Positions 42,888-51,593 of a DNA stretch of 64,000 nucleotides are shown here, one piece after another. The stretch spans positions 169,677-233,676 of the forward strand of contig JAOZIA010000002.1 in assembly GCA_026014585.1 (NCBI GenBank), given 5' to 3'. The notes beneath the pieces were generated by a model. That model saw only the letters and a list, made by a program, of their open reading frames with translations, was not told where the DNA came from and did not search any database. The number at the start of each line of letters is the position of its first letter. The stretch's first letter is position 1. The stretch is from Candidatus Bathyarchaeota archaeon. GTDB lineage: Archaea; Thermoproteota; Bathyarchaeia; Bathyarchaeales; Bathycorpusculaceae. Both the position numbers and the translations under genes were made by a program.

Positions 42888-43379
42888 ATGCCAGACAAGT
42901 CCTCTTCACCCATCGACATATTCGGCTTAATTTCAGACAGTGCTGAGAAAGAGGAAAAAACCGAAGAAAAAGAACGGCAAGAACGACGCAAAGAAATGCT
43001 CGAGCCAACAGGAGTTAAAGAAGTTTTCAGTGAAGGCAAAATTTCAATTAACCCCTACACTTGCGTCGGTGTACAATGTAAATATTGCATAGATGCTTGC
43101 CCAACAAACGCGCTTTACTGGAGCAATGATGGTGTAAAAATTATTGAGGACCTATGCGTTTACTGCGGTGCCTGCGTGATGAGTTGCATGGTTGATGACT
43201 GCATACAAGTTGAGCGAAAACGTGAAGATGGCACGGTGGAGAAGTTTGGCAAGATACCGCGGGTTGTCTCTGTTAATGACAAGCGTAACAGTCAAAAAAG
43301 CCACAAGCTTGTAACCTCGTTTTTCCAGGAGATGCGGGCTAAAGAAAGACGTAAACATCAACTTCAGGCTAAGCCTTGA
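42888..43379 (+). CDS. Di-[4Fe-4S] ferredoxin-like protein
   Basis: 163 residues. A charged Glu/Lys helix (about 15-42) leads into a ferredoxin fold with two cluster motifs: C-x4-C-x2-C-x3-CP (TCVGVQCKYCIDACP) and C-x2-C-x2-C-x3-C (CVYCGACVMSC). The C-terminal 60 residues are basic and may bind a partner. It is an electron carrier or cluster-bearing subunit; partner unknown. ATG start in a divergent promoter gap with the Cys-rich ORF. Confidence 0.85.
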   Translation: MPDKSSSPIDIFGLISDSAEKEEKTEEKERQERRKEMLEPTGVKEVFSEGKISINPYTCVGVQCKYCIDACPTNALYWSNDGVKIIEDLCVYCGACVMSCMVDDCIQVERKREDGTVEKFGKIPRVVSVNDKRNSQKSHKLVTSFFQEMRAKERRKHQLQAKP

Positions 43380-43455
43380 TGTTTTTGTGGGTCTAGCGTT
43401 AACTCTTATATTTACCGGCATGTTTAATGCATATTATAGTTTGAGAGGGAAAAAA

Positions 43456-43611
43456 ATGAAACTAGTCACAGTCCTACTACCAGAAGCCTACCTTGAAGGC
43501 TTAGATGAACTTGTAAGGTCAAACATGTACCCAAGCCGCAGCAGCGTCATACGCTCAGCCGTACGCGATCTGCTAAAGAAAGAACTCTGGGAAAACAAAC
43601 GCGGAAGATAA
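43456..43611 (+). CDS. Ribbon-helix-helix DNA-binding protein
   Basis: 51 residues covering one RHH fold: strand KLVTVLLPEAYLE, helix GLDELVRSNMYPS, then the turn RSSVIRSAVRDLLKKE. This is the MetJ/CopG dimer type that inserts a beta ribbon into the major groove. ATG 43456 is chosen because GAGAGGG precedes it and the strand begins directly; the longer frame from 43387 reads through a TATA-like CTTATATTTA (43403-43412). Target unknown; possible self-regulation. Ends five bases before the convergent pyrF stop. Confidence 0.85.
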   Translation: MKLVTVLLPEAYLEGLDELVRSNMYPSRSSVIRSAVRDLLKKELWENKRGR

Positions 43612-43616
43612 AACAC

Positions 43617-44417
43617 TTAAAACCGCGTACAACTACACAACCGCGACGCCACAACTGCTGGGTCAGATGCAGAAACAATTTCTCTGCCAACAATAAGATA
43701 ACTTGCACCAGCCTTAACTGCTTCTTCAGCACCGCCGCCCTGCGCGCCAACCCCCGGAGAGTAAATCGGCACTTGGCTGCCAAGGATGGCTTTGACTTCA
43801 GCGATTTTCTGCGGAACCGTCGCGCCAACAACCACTCCGTCGGCACCCCATTTAAGGGCTTTTTTGGCAAATAAGAGGTACTGGCTGGTTTTTTGGCAGG
43901 TTTCTGGGTCGATGATTGTTTGCCCGTAGCCTTCAGATGCGCCTTTATGGCTCATATAAGTAAGGAGGATAACTCCAGGGTTTGAGCGACGTGCAACTTC
44001 AAAAAGCGGCTTTAACCCCTCATCCCAACCAACAAACGGATTAGCGATAATCGCATCAAACCCCGCAGAGAAGTAGTAATCCGCAATCACCTGATTCGTG
44101 TTGCCAATATCGTTAACTTTTGCGTCCATAATTGCCAGCATTCCTGCGCCGCGAATCTGCTCAACCAGCTCGGCCACGCCATCAAACAAGCCCAGCGGCA
44201 AAGTGAGGTGATGGTTGAATTTAACTGCGCAAACGTAGGGGTGGACGGCTTTGAGGATTTGTTGGGCTTTTGAGAGCATTTTGTCACGGTTAACGTTGGC
44301 TTCGAATGGAAAATCCAGTGCTAGGACGATTTTGGAGTTTTTGCTTTTTGCGGCTTCCTGCATTTTAACCTTAAAGGACACGGGTATCACTGTTGTAACT
44401 TTGGTGTTTGTGGTCAT
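43617..44417 (-). CDS. pyrF: Orotidine 5'-phosphate decarboxylase
   Basis: Last step of UMP synthesis. 266 residues with the TIM-barrel signature: LALDFPFE, the catalytic network MDAKVNDIGNTN (Asp-x-Lys-x-x-Asp), FDAIIANPFVGWDEGL, LLTYMSHKGASEG, VGATVPQKIAEV and IYSPGVGAQGGG. The motif pattern is the longer archaeal/bacterial group with GxGAQGG. ATG 44417 and the in-frame ATG 44363 both have AAGGTT upstream; the first 18 residues are dispensable to the fold. Confidence 0.95.
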   Translation of the reverse strand: MTTNTKVTTVIPVSFKVKMQEAAKSKNSKIVLALDFPFEANVNRDKMLSKAQQILKAVHPYVCAVKFNHHLTLPLGLFDGVAELVEQIRGAGMLAIMDAKVNDIGNTNQVIADYYFSAGFDAIIANPFVGWDEGLKPLFEVARRSNPGVILLTYMSHKGASEGYGQTIIDPETCQKTSQYLLFAKKALKWGADGVVVGATVPQKIAEVKAILGSQVPIYSPGVGAQGGGAEEAVKAGASYLIVGREIVSASDPAVVASRLCSCTRF

Positions 44418-44557
44418 AACCTTTACGGTGCCACAGGTCCCTGTTGGAGATTTTTAAGTCAAGGGGACTGTAGGTGAATTTTCACAGTCACATACATTTA
44501 AGAAGATTTTACCACATAATTAAAAGTTAAGATTCCCTTTGAATAGAGGTGAGTGAT

Positions 44558-44692
44558 TTGGCGCGAAGACAAAACAGGGAAGACATGGAGAAGGAAAAAA
44601 CGAGTGTGTCTGAGACTGGTCGTCTGGGAAGCGCAAGAAGCAGTCCACGTGTTCGAAAACTGCTTGAGGAAGAAAACGAGCACGAACAATAA
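44558..44692 (+). CDS. Small charged protein, 44 residues
   Basis: TTG start with AGAGGTGA five bases upstream. The product is hydrophilic (MARRQNREDMEKEK, then a Ser/Gly/Arg middle and the acidic end LLEEENEHEQ). A second frame from GTG 44553 is also open but touches the ribosome site, so the TTG frame is preferred. It lies just before a one-finger zinc protein and polB and shares the AGGTGA-plus-TTG start style with the zinc-finger gene. Confidence 0.5.
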   Translation: MARRQNREDMEKEKTSVSETGRLGSARSSPRVRKLLEEENEHEQ

Positions 44693-44726
44693 CTGCTAAT
44701 TTAGGGGATTTTTTGGAGGTGAATTT

Positions 44727-44894
44727 TTGAGCCAAGCAGTCAAACGCAAAAGCACACCAGAAACAAAAGCGGGGCAATACATGTGCCCGGAATGCGGAAA
44801 AATTTTTGATGATAAAAAATCCGTTGATAAGCATCGTCGCGAGATGCATGAAGAAGATTTACTGTCTACGCATGGTCAATATTATAGTGAATAA
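44727..44894 (+). CDS. Single C2H2 zinc-finger protein, 55 residues
   Basis: TTG start with GGAGGTGA four bases upstream, an excellent ribosome site. One classical finger, YMCPECGKIFDDKKSVDKHRREMHEE, is flanked by a basic N-terminus and an acidic/Tyr-rich tail (GQYYSE). Single C2H2 fingers are common in small archaeal proteins, usually without known role. Follows the 44-residue gene by 34 bases and precedes polB by 87. Confidence 0.75.
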   Translation: MSQAVKRKSTPETKAGQYMCPECGKIFDDKKSVDKHRREMHEEDLLSTHGQYYSE

Positions 44895-44981
44895 AGTGCA
44901 TTTTTTCCTTGTAGTCTTGCTGTTTTTGGTAACTAAAGATTTTAGTAGCAACAACCAATAGTTTGGCTAGGTTACAATTGG

Positions 44982-47705
44982 ATGGCGCGCACACTCCTAG
45001 ACTATTTTGGCACACCAGAGCCTAAACAGGTTAAAGAAGAACCTAAAGCGCAAGCGCCAAAAACCCAAACACCAACCATTGAAGGCACAAAACACGTAAC
45101 CCGAGAAAAACAGCCCTACCCGCCACTTGCCCCTGATTACTTGCCAGCGTCATATTTTGTTTCAGCGTTTTATGATGGACGCAAAAAGAAGGCAGTTATC
45201 AAATTATATGAGCCAGTGTCAGGGCAGATTTATTTCTGGTACGATAACACCGAGCATAAACCGTACTGTTTAACGAACCTGCCTGAATGTGACCTACAAA
45301 AGGTTAAACGCATAGTTGAGCATGAAGGCTTTGACCATTTTGAAACACAACAAAAAATGGATCCCTTAGACAACAAAATGGTTTCGGTTACAAAAATCGT
45401 TACAGGCGACCCCTTAGCCATCGGCGGCAAACCGTCTGGCACCATCCGCGATATTATCCCAGAGGACTGCCCCAAAGCCACCAACACACCAGCCGAACAA
45501 ATCCAAGTTTGGGAGTCCAAAATCAAGTATTACCAATCATACATTTACGACCGCAACCTGATTCCAGGCATGATTTACCAAGTCCAAAACTGCAATCTGG
45601 AACCCGTATTTTTGGAAGAAACCAACGAGACATTAAACACTATAAAAAACCTCTTTGCAGACGCCACAACCGAGGAGCAGGAGTATGCGGAAAACTGGGC
45701 AAAACTGCTCGAGTACCCCGCGCCCAAATTCCGCAGAGCCGCCATTGACATTGAAGTTTACTCGCCCTTGTCTAATCGTGTACCTGACGCAAGAGAGGGA
45801 GCGTGCCCAGTTATTGCTTGCTCAGTTTATAGCAGCGATGGCGAGCAACGGGTTTTGGTGCTCAAACGTGAAGGTATGGAATTGGGCGACCCCTCATTGA
45901 CGGCGGGCATGGAAGTGGAGTACTGCGAAACCGAGGAGGAGCTCATCCGAAAAGTCTTTGATGTCTTGTGGGAGTACCCCTTCGTTTTAACGTTTAACGG
46001 TGACGATTTTGACCTACGCTACCTTGTGCACCGCGCCCACAATTTGGGTTTTTACAAAAAAGACATACCAATCGAAGTTGGCAAACGCGTCTGCCTCCTC
46101 AAATATGGCATTCACATTGACCTATACAAGTTCTTCTTCAACCGTTCCGTGCAGATTTACGCGTACGGCGGCAAATACAAAGACGTTAGCCTCGACGATG
46201 TTGGTAGCGCTTTAATTGGCACCCCAAAGATCCACATTGACAAAGCCTTTGGCGACCTCAACTACAGCGAACTCGCAGCTTACTGTATGCGGGACTCAGA
46301 AATCACCTACAAATTAACCAGCGTCGAAGAAGACTCCGCCATGAAACTCATGCTGGTTCTCGCGCGCATCAGCAGCATGCCCATGGAAGACGTGAGTCGC
46401 CAAGGCGTCAGCCGCTGGATCCGCAACTTCATGCACCGCGAGCACCGAAAACGCAACATGCTCATCCCCAACGCACAAGAAATCCTAACCAAAAAAGGCA
46501 AAACAACCACCACCGCCATCATCAAAGGCAAAAAATACAAAGGCGCAATCGTGGTCGAACCAGTCCCAGGCGTGCACTTCAACGTGGCAGTTATGGACTT
46601 TCCCAGCCTGTACCCCTCCATCATTAAAGTCTGGAACCTCGGCTACCAATCCATCGATTGCGACCACCCCGAATGCAAAAGCCACATGATACCTGATACG
46701 CCACACTGGGTATGCAAAAAACAGCGCGCCATGGAAAGCCTACTGATTGGGGCACTACGTGATTTACGTGTACGCTGGTACAAAAGCCGCGCCAAAGACA
46801 AAACCTTACCGCCTGAACTGCGAAGCTGGTATAGTATCGCGCAGGGCGCGCTTAAAGTCATTTTGAATGCTAGTTATGGCGTGTTTGGCGCGGACAGCTT
46901 TGACCTTTACTGTCCCCCCGTCGCAGAAGCCACCGCCGCTATTGGACGCTACAGCATCACCCAAATCCTCAACCACTGCCGAAGCGTAGGCATTCAGGTA
47001 CTCTACGGTGACACCGACAGCCTTTTCCTCAAAAACCCATCCAAAGAACAAATCGAGGATGTGGTTCACTACACCGAGCACGAATTAGGAATGGGTATCG
47101 ACATGGAAAAGACGTATCGTTACGCGGTTTTTAGCAGTCGTAAAAAGAATTATTTAGGCGTTCTTGAGGATGGCAGCGTAGATGTGAAGGGACTAACGGG
47201 TAAGAAGAAGCATATTCCAATCTTTATCAAAGACGCCTTCAACAACATGAAAGAACGCCTTGCCCAAGTGAAGAACCCAGCGGATTTCGAGCAAGCCAAA
47301 AAAGACATCGCAGGCATCGTGCGACAACGCTACATGACACTTAAACGTAGAGAATGGGCAGACATTAACGAGTTGGCGTTCCATGTTGTGCTGGGGGATG
47401 ATTTGGCAAAGTACACTAAAACTACGCCTCAGCATGTTAAGGCGGCTAGGATTTTGCAGAAAAACGGTAAGGAGCCACGGGCAGGGGATTTGATTAGTTT
47501 TGTTAAAGTCTTGAAGCCTTCATCCCATAGCAGTGATGACCCTAACTCTGGCGTGAAACCTGTTGAGTTAGCCTCCAGAAACGAGGTTGATGTGGAGAAG
47601 TATATTGAATATTTGAATTCTACTTTTGACCAAGTGCTGGATGCGTTGGGTTTGAGTTTTGATGAGATTATCGGGTTAACTAAACTTGAACGTTTCCTAA
47701 TGTAG
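44982..47705 (+). CDS. polB: Family B DNA polymerase
   Basis: 907-residue replicative-type polymerase with proofreading. Exonuclease motifs: DIEVY (Exo I), FNGDDFDLRYL (Exo II), YCMRDSEITY (Exo III). Polymerase motifs: MDFPSLYPSII (A), LKVILNASYGVFG (B) and YGDTDSLFL (C, DTD at about 677-679). The N-terminus ARTLLDYFGTP resembles a short PCNA-interaction peptide. Pro for the usual Asp/Asn in motif A and Ala for Ser in motif B are small departures. ATG start; the gene stands alone. Confidence 0.95.
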   Translation: MARTLLDYFGTPEPKQVKEEPKAQAPKTQTPTIEGTKHVTREKQPYPPLAPDYLPASYFVSAFYDGRKKKAVIKLYEPVSGQIYFWYDNTEHKPYCLTNLPECDLQKVKRIVEHEGFDHFETQQKMDPLDNKMVSVTKIVTGDPLAIGGKPSGTIRDIIPEDCPKATNTPAEQIQVWESKIKYYQSYIYDRNLIPGMIYQVQNCNLEPVFLEETNETLNTIKNLFADATTEEQEYAENWAKLLEYPAPKFRRAAIDIEVYSPLSNRVPDAREGACPVIACSVYSSDGEQRVLVLKREGMELGDPSLTAGMEVEYCETEEELIRKVFDVLWEYPFVLTFNGDDFDLRYLVHRAHNLGFYKKDIPIEVGKRVCLLKYGIHIDLYKFFFNRSVQIYAYGGKYKDVSLDDVGSALIGTPKIHIDKAFGDLNYSELAAYCMRDSEITYKLTSVEEDSAMKLMLVLARISSMPMEDVSRQGVSRWIRNFMHREHRKRNMLIPNAQEILTKKGKTTTTAIIKGKKYKGAIVVEPVPGVHFNVAVMDFPSLYPSIIKVWNLGYQSIDCDHPECKSHMIPDTPHWVCKKQRAMESLLIGALRDLRVRWYKSRAKDKTLPPELRSWYSIAQGALKVILNASYGVFGADSFDLYCPPVAEATAAIGRYSITQILNHCRSVGIQVLYGDTDSLFLKNPSKEQIEDVVHYTEHELGMGIDMEKTYRYAVFSSRKKNYLGVLEDGSVDVKGLTGKKKHIPIFIKDAFNNMKERLAQVKNPADFEQAKKDIAGIVRQRYMTLKRREWADINELAFHVVLGDDLAKYTKTTPQHVKAARILQKNGKEPRAGDLISFVKVLKPSSHSSDDPNSGVKPVELASRNEVDVEKYIEYLNSTFDQVLDALGLSFDEIIGLTKLERFLM

Positions 47706-47710
47706 CTTTT

Positions 47711-48577
47711 TTAGCTTAATAGTTGAATTACTGCAGCTATCAAAGTAGATACAGCAACTGTTGTGGCTACTATTGCTACGACTTGCCGTTCGGTTAAAGG
47801 TCGTTTATAAGTGATTAGAGTGACAAGGCTGCGTTTGTTGTCAGAGCAAAGTTTGCCGTCTTTGATGGTCATGTGTGCTTTGTGGTGAGTGAAGAAAACC
47901 ATCAACAAAATCAAGGATGAGTTGAAGATGTAGGGAATCATGGAGATGGCTAAGCTTAGTTTTAAATCAGCTATCACGGCAAAGGAGGCAATGGTTAGAC
48001 CAATGGCAAATGAACCAGAGTTGCCTACGAAAAGTTTTCCCTGCAGATTCAAGACCGCAAGAATCAGCCAAAACAGTAAAGGTCCAAGCATCAAAAGATA
48101 AGATGTGGGGGAAATGATCATTAACCCTGTCAGTACAACCGCGGGGCACAAGGTTTCCAGCCCATTTAAACCACCCAGCATGTTTACTGTGTTAGTAATT
48201 ATCATCACGATTAATGGAATTATTATGTAGAAGTAGGTTATGCCAAAATCAAATGTGCCAACAAAGGGTAAAGAAATTGTTGTTCGTGCATCCATGGCCT
48301 GTGCAAAGTAAATCAGCGGCAGCGCAGCAATGAGGGGCATGAAGGCTTTGTAGCGCCATTTGAGGTCCATCCAATCATCCAGCAGCCCCATAAAGCCGCC
48401 AAATAAAATACAAACTGCTAAAGTTAAGGGTGCAGAAACAGCGTTTACACCTTTCTCATAGCTTGTAAAGTACAAAAGAAAAAGGTACACAGTTGTGAAT
48501 AGGACGTAGAGTACGCCTATTCCATTGGGAATTAAGGGCTTGCTGGGTTTGTGTTGGTCTGGAACCTTAGGAAACAT
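47711..48577 (-). CDS. GPT/MraY-type GlcNAc-1-phosphate transferase, short N-terminus
   Basis: Polytopic enzyme expected to transfer a sugar-1-phosphate from a UDP-sugar to polyprenyl phosphate, starting the N-glycan. 288 residues with GLLDDWMDLKWRYK (Asp pair), NTVNMLGGLNGLE and LFVGNSGSFAIG, then the basic cytosolic loop HHKAHMTIKDGK. The chain begins at PKVPDQHKPSKPLIPNGIG, the loop that normally follows the first membrane helix, and a stop lies eight codons upstream, so that helix is missing. ATG 48577 has GAGG only two bases upstream. Sits 30 bases after aglB, same strand. Confidence 0.85.
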   Translation of the reverse strand: MFPKVPDQHKPSKPLIPNGIGVLYVLFTTVYLFLLYFTSYEKGVNAVSAPLTLAVCILFGGFMGLLDDWMDLKWRYKAFMPLIAALPLIYFAQAMDARTTISLPFVGTFDFGITYFYIIIPLIVMIITNTVNMLGGLNGLETLCPAVVLTGLMIISPTSYLLMLGPLLFWLILAVLNLQGKLFVGNSGSFAIGLTIASFAVIADLKLSLAISMIPYIFNSSLILLMVFFTHHKAHMTIKDGKLCSDNKRSLVTLITYKRPLTERQVVAIVATTVAVSTLIAAVIQLLS

Positions 48578-48606
48578 TACCTCGCTTCCTTGCGCTCATC
48601 CCGCTG

Positions 48607-50898
48607 TTAGGGTTTAACTGTTCCATTAGCGATGGCTTGTTGATATCCTTGCCAGTCAATCTCATATATACCAACGAGCGGTACGAGTCCATTGTACTGA
48701 TAGGGGCTTGTGTCTAAGCCTGAGATGAAAGCTGGCTTAAAGAACATTGGCGTCTCTGCGGCTACGTCAGGTGACAACACGATACCATATTGGTTAAGGT
48801 TCTCTGAAACCTCGTTACAGTATAGTTGTTTGGTGTAGCTTAGCAGTTTGTATATTGTTGAGTTTAAACCCTGGTCAGTCCACTCGTATGTACCTGATGA
48901 GGTTATGTTCTGGAAGGATGTTTCGTCTTCCCAACCCAGAGATGCGGGTATGTAACCAGTGTCTATGAATCTTTGCATTGCTGAGCCTGAAATTCTGGCC
49001 ATCCATGCCCACTTTTGCTCGTCGCCGTATTGTGAGAAGCTGGCGGTGTACTGGTAACTAGTTGTAGAACTGCTGGATTGGCTGATCTGTATGGTAGTAA
49101 AAACCAGTACGTACTGTGTTCTGTCAGGGTTGTAATGAGACAGCATCTTTAATGATTGAGTTTCATTAGCCATGTAGATGAAACCAACGTTCTCTATTTG
49201 TGTACTGTTTGCCGTAGTGTTATCACACAGCGTTGTAACATTGCCAAGATAGCTTAACCAGTTGCCATAGTCCCACCAAGCAACAACCACATCTGACTGT
49301 TGAAGGTTGTTTTGGCACCAGCTAAGAGCATTGATCCATTCTGGTGCTGTTTCAGAGGGTATAATGGGTAAGCTTGCTGAACTGATTGACGTTGGCGCGT
49401 ATGCTCCATGTATAGCTCTTGGTTGAGCATAGGTAGCTTGGGGCGTAAGAGCAAAGCATGACACCAAGATTATGAAAATAAACAAGATTGCAATTGCACT
49501 ATATTCCTTGTTTACTCGGACAAATTTACGTTTTGCTTTCACTGAAAGATTTGATGATTCTTTGATTATAGTAAAGAATGGCTTAAGCATGTTAATGATT
49601 CCCAGTCCTACAAGGAGAGCAAAGGCTGGAGCAAATAGGACAAGTAAACGCACCATCGAAGCGGAGAAGTAAAGCGCGGAAAAACTGAAGAGAAGCAGGA
49701 AAATGTTTCTGTTCGTTGGGTTTCGTAGCACAAAGAATAAGCCAAACAGGAAAAACAGAATCATAATGCCAGTTTCATAGTAAAGGCCACCCCAGCTTGG
49801 AATTGTTTGCTCAGCTACTGATGCAATTAGGGGTGCTGCTGAACGAACTAATGGGTTTACGACTGAGATGAATTTGCCTGCAATGTCACTTAATACACCC
49901 ATTGCACCCAAAACGACAAAGACACCAGCTATAACTGCAATTGAGCCGCCTGTAAGTATGGTTTTGGTTCTGGCGCTTAGGTTGTTGCGTAGAACTTCTG
50001 CGATTAGCAATAAGATGAAACCTGCTGCAACTGGAAGGATTGGTCCTCCAACAAGATAATCCAGTGAAATATATGGAACCTTAGTAGCTATAAGCAGGGA
50101 TAAACCAAAGACAATGCTGTAACTAAGCAGCAGTCTAGGCGTATAGCGTCTTAGGGCAATTAGTACAATAACAAACAGGACAGTGAGGTCTAACAGGTAA
50201 AAGGCTGCACCCCAACCGCTCATGAAATAGGCTAAAGCAAGTGCAGAGCAAACGGAGTAAATTAGGGAGGAACGCAAAGTTTTGTTACCGTCAATTGCTC
50301 TTAGGAAAAAGAAAACGAACAACAATAAGCCCAAAAGTCCAGGAATTTCAGTGTCAAAGAATCCCAGAGAGCTTCGTTGAAGCCATGATGGAGCCATTGC
50401 CAAGATAAACGCTGAGAATAAGCCAAGGGTTCTTCCACCCATGTCTTTTCCGATGAAGTACATTATTAAGCATGATAATGTGCCGATTATTACGGGTATC
50501 ATTGCGCAGAAGCTCATTAGGTCAACTTGGATTCCAAGTGTAGATATTATACTGTAGAGAGCTGCTGCAGTCATTGGCAGAGCAGGTAGAGATGTTTGAG
50601 TGTTTAATCCGAAGGGGAACCAAACTTGCATGTTAGTCCAGCCGTTTCCTAGGTATGGAGAAAGCAGACCGTCTTGAACCATGTGCTGTGTTAGCATGAA
50701 CTGGTAGTAGGGATCAAACTCGTTTAGGTGAATGAATCCTGAAGGGATTTCCCAGCGTACTGGGAGTAAGCGAAGCGTGAAAGCGATAAAGAGTATAAGA
50801 ATTAATGCTGAATATGCTAGTGCTGTGCTGTGATTTATTGGAATACGAAGTTTTCCTAATGCGGCTAAGCCACTTGAACTTTGTTTATTTATACCCAC
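48607..50898 (-). CDS. aglB: Oligosaccharyltransferase AglB/Stt3
   Basis: 763-residue catalytic enzyme of N-glycosylation, moving a lipid-linked glycan to Asn of N-X-S/T. About twelve membrane helices are followed by an outside domain. Motifs: HLNEFDPYYQFML (first loop Asp), SLGFFDTEIPG (second acidic motif) and the signature WWDYGNW at residues 541-547. GTG start at 50898. The small GPT-like gene follows it. Many predicted exoproteins here carry sequons that this enzyme would use. Confidence 0.97.
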   Translation of the reverse strand: MGINKQSSSGLAALGKLRIPINHSTALAYSALILILFIAFTLRLLPVRWEIPSGFIHLNEFDPYYQFMLTQHMVQDGLLSPYLGNGWTNMQVWFPFGLNTQTSLPALPMTAAALYSIISTLGIQVDLMSFCAMIPVIIGTLSCLIMYFIGKDMGGRTLGLFSAFILAMAPSWLQRSSLGFFDTEIPGLLGLLLFVFFFLRAIDGNKTLRSSLIYSVCSALALAYFMSGWGAAFYLLDLTVLFVIVLIALRRYTPRLLLSYSIVFGLSLLIATKVPYISLDYLVGGPILPVAAGFILLLIAEVLRNNLSARTKTILTGGSIAVIAGVFVVLGAMGVLSDIAGKFISVVNPLVRSAAPLIASVAEQTIPSWGGLYYETGIMILFFLFGLFFVLRNPTNRNIFLLLFSFSALYFSASMVRLLVLFAPAFALLVGLGIINMLKPFFTIIKESSNLSVKAKRKFVRVNKEYSAIAILFIFIILVSCFALTPQATYAQPRAIHGAYAPTSISSASLPIIPSETAPEWINALSWCQNNLQQSDVVVAWWDYGNWLSYLGNVTTLCDNTTANSTQIENVGFIYMANETQSLKMLSHYNPDRTQYVLVFTTIQISQSSSSTTSYQYTASFSQYGDEQKWAWMARISGSAMQRFIDTGYIPASLGWEDETSFQNITSSGTYEWTDQGLNSTIYKLLSYTKQLYCNEVSENLNQYGIVLSPDVAAETPMFFKPAFISGLDTSPYQYNGLVPLVGIYEIDWQGYQQAIANGTVKP

Positions 50899-51298
50899 AT
50901 TGAGCCATCTCTATGATGTAACTGTAATTTTCTGGTAATTATCACATTGGACGTTTATTTATGGCTTTCCAAAAACAACTGTACTATCCTAACAACACAA
51001 ATCAACCATTAAACGCTAAAATAAGCCTTTTTAGGGGTTTTTTGTTTGCTCACCTTTGCCAGACAGGCTTGGCTTAGCATAAGCTTTCAAGACCTATAAG
51101 CGGTCGAGAGGATAAACAATAAGTTGCGAACACTATCTGCCATGTAAGGCTAAATTTTGCTCCACCAACTAACGCTGACCAGAAACTTAGGTTACATATT
51201 TTAGGCAGTTTGTTAAGCTTGCCCACTTCACTACTCTAATTAGTAACATCAATGCTAACATTAGACACATTGGGCAATTGTAAAATCAGACTCAAACG
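50899..51298. other. 400-base gap upstream of aglB
   Basis: AT-rich and without an ORF that looks coding on either strand. It must hold the aglB promoter near 50930-50960. A weak pair CTAAAA/TTTTTAG around 51015-51033 followed by T and A runs could end transcription. I see no tRNA, repeat or named RNA element. Confidence 0.4.
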
Positions 51299-51475
51299 TT
51301 ATTTTAAAGGTTTAACTTCAACGTTAAGAGGCAACAGAGACAGTTTACGACCACATTTTGGACAGTTTCCATTGTGTTTTTGGATTATTTCATCCGGAGG
51401 CTTAAGCTCAGCACCTTCATATAAAATATGGTTGCAACCATGGCAAACAATTCTCTGCGGCAATGTATGTTTCAC
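51299..51475 (-). CDS. Zinc-ribbon microprotein, 58 residues
   Basis: Minus-strand ORF from GTG 51475: KHTLPQRIVCHGCNHILYEG, then LKPPDEII, then GNCPKCGRKLSLLPL. CHGC and CPKC are 27 residues apart, forming a zinc ribbon of a type common as tiny archaeal proteins, possibly in transcription or translation. No clear ribosome site; an upstream AATAAATAA could be a TATA box with a short leader. The plus-strand ORF over the same bases (51252-51515) has no such motif and is not credible. Confidence 0.7.
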   Translation of the reverse strand: MKHTLPQRIVCHGCNHILYEGAELKPPDEIIQKHNGNCPKCGRKLSLLPLNVEVKPLK

Positions 51476-51593
51476 TGCCGTAATAATGAAACAAGGATTA
51501 TTTATTGGTTGCTAAACAAGGGTTTACTTGACTCCACCAAAAAATACTTAAAAATAGTTTAATTAAGCCTGAGTTAAATGCTATCTTGGTTTA

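Noticed and set aside
44553-44699. Alternative 48-codon frame from GTG 44553 over the first tiny gene
   Set aside because: The GTG directly touches the ribosome site (no spacer), whereas TTG 44558 has correct spacing; composition (many Trp, Val and Arg) also looks less natural.
51252-51515. Plus-strand 87-residue ORF between aglB and topA
   Set aside because: The opposite strand encodes a zinc ribbon with conserved-looking Cys pairs over the same bases; the plus-strand reading has no domain.
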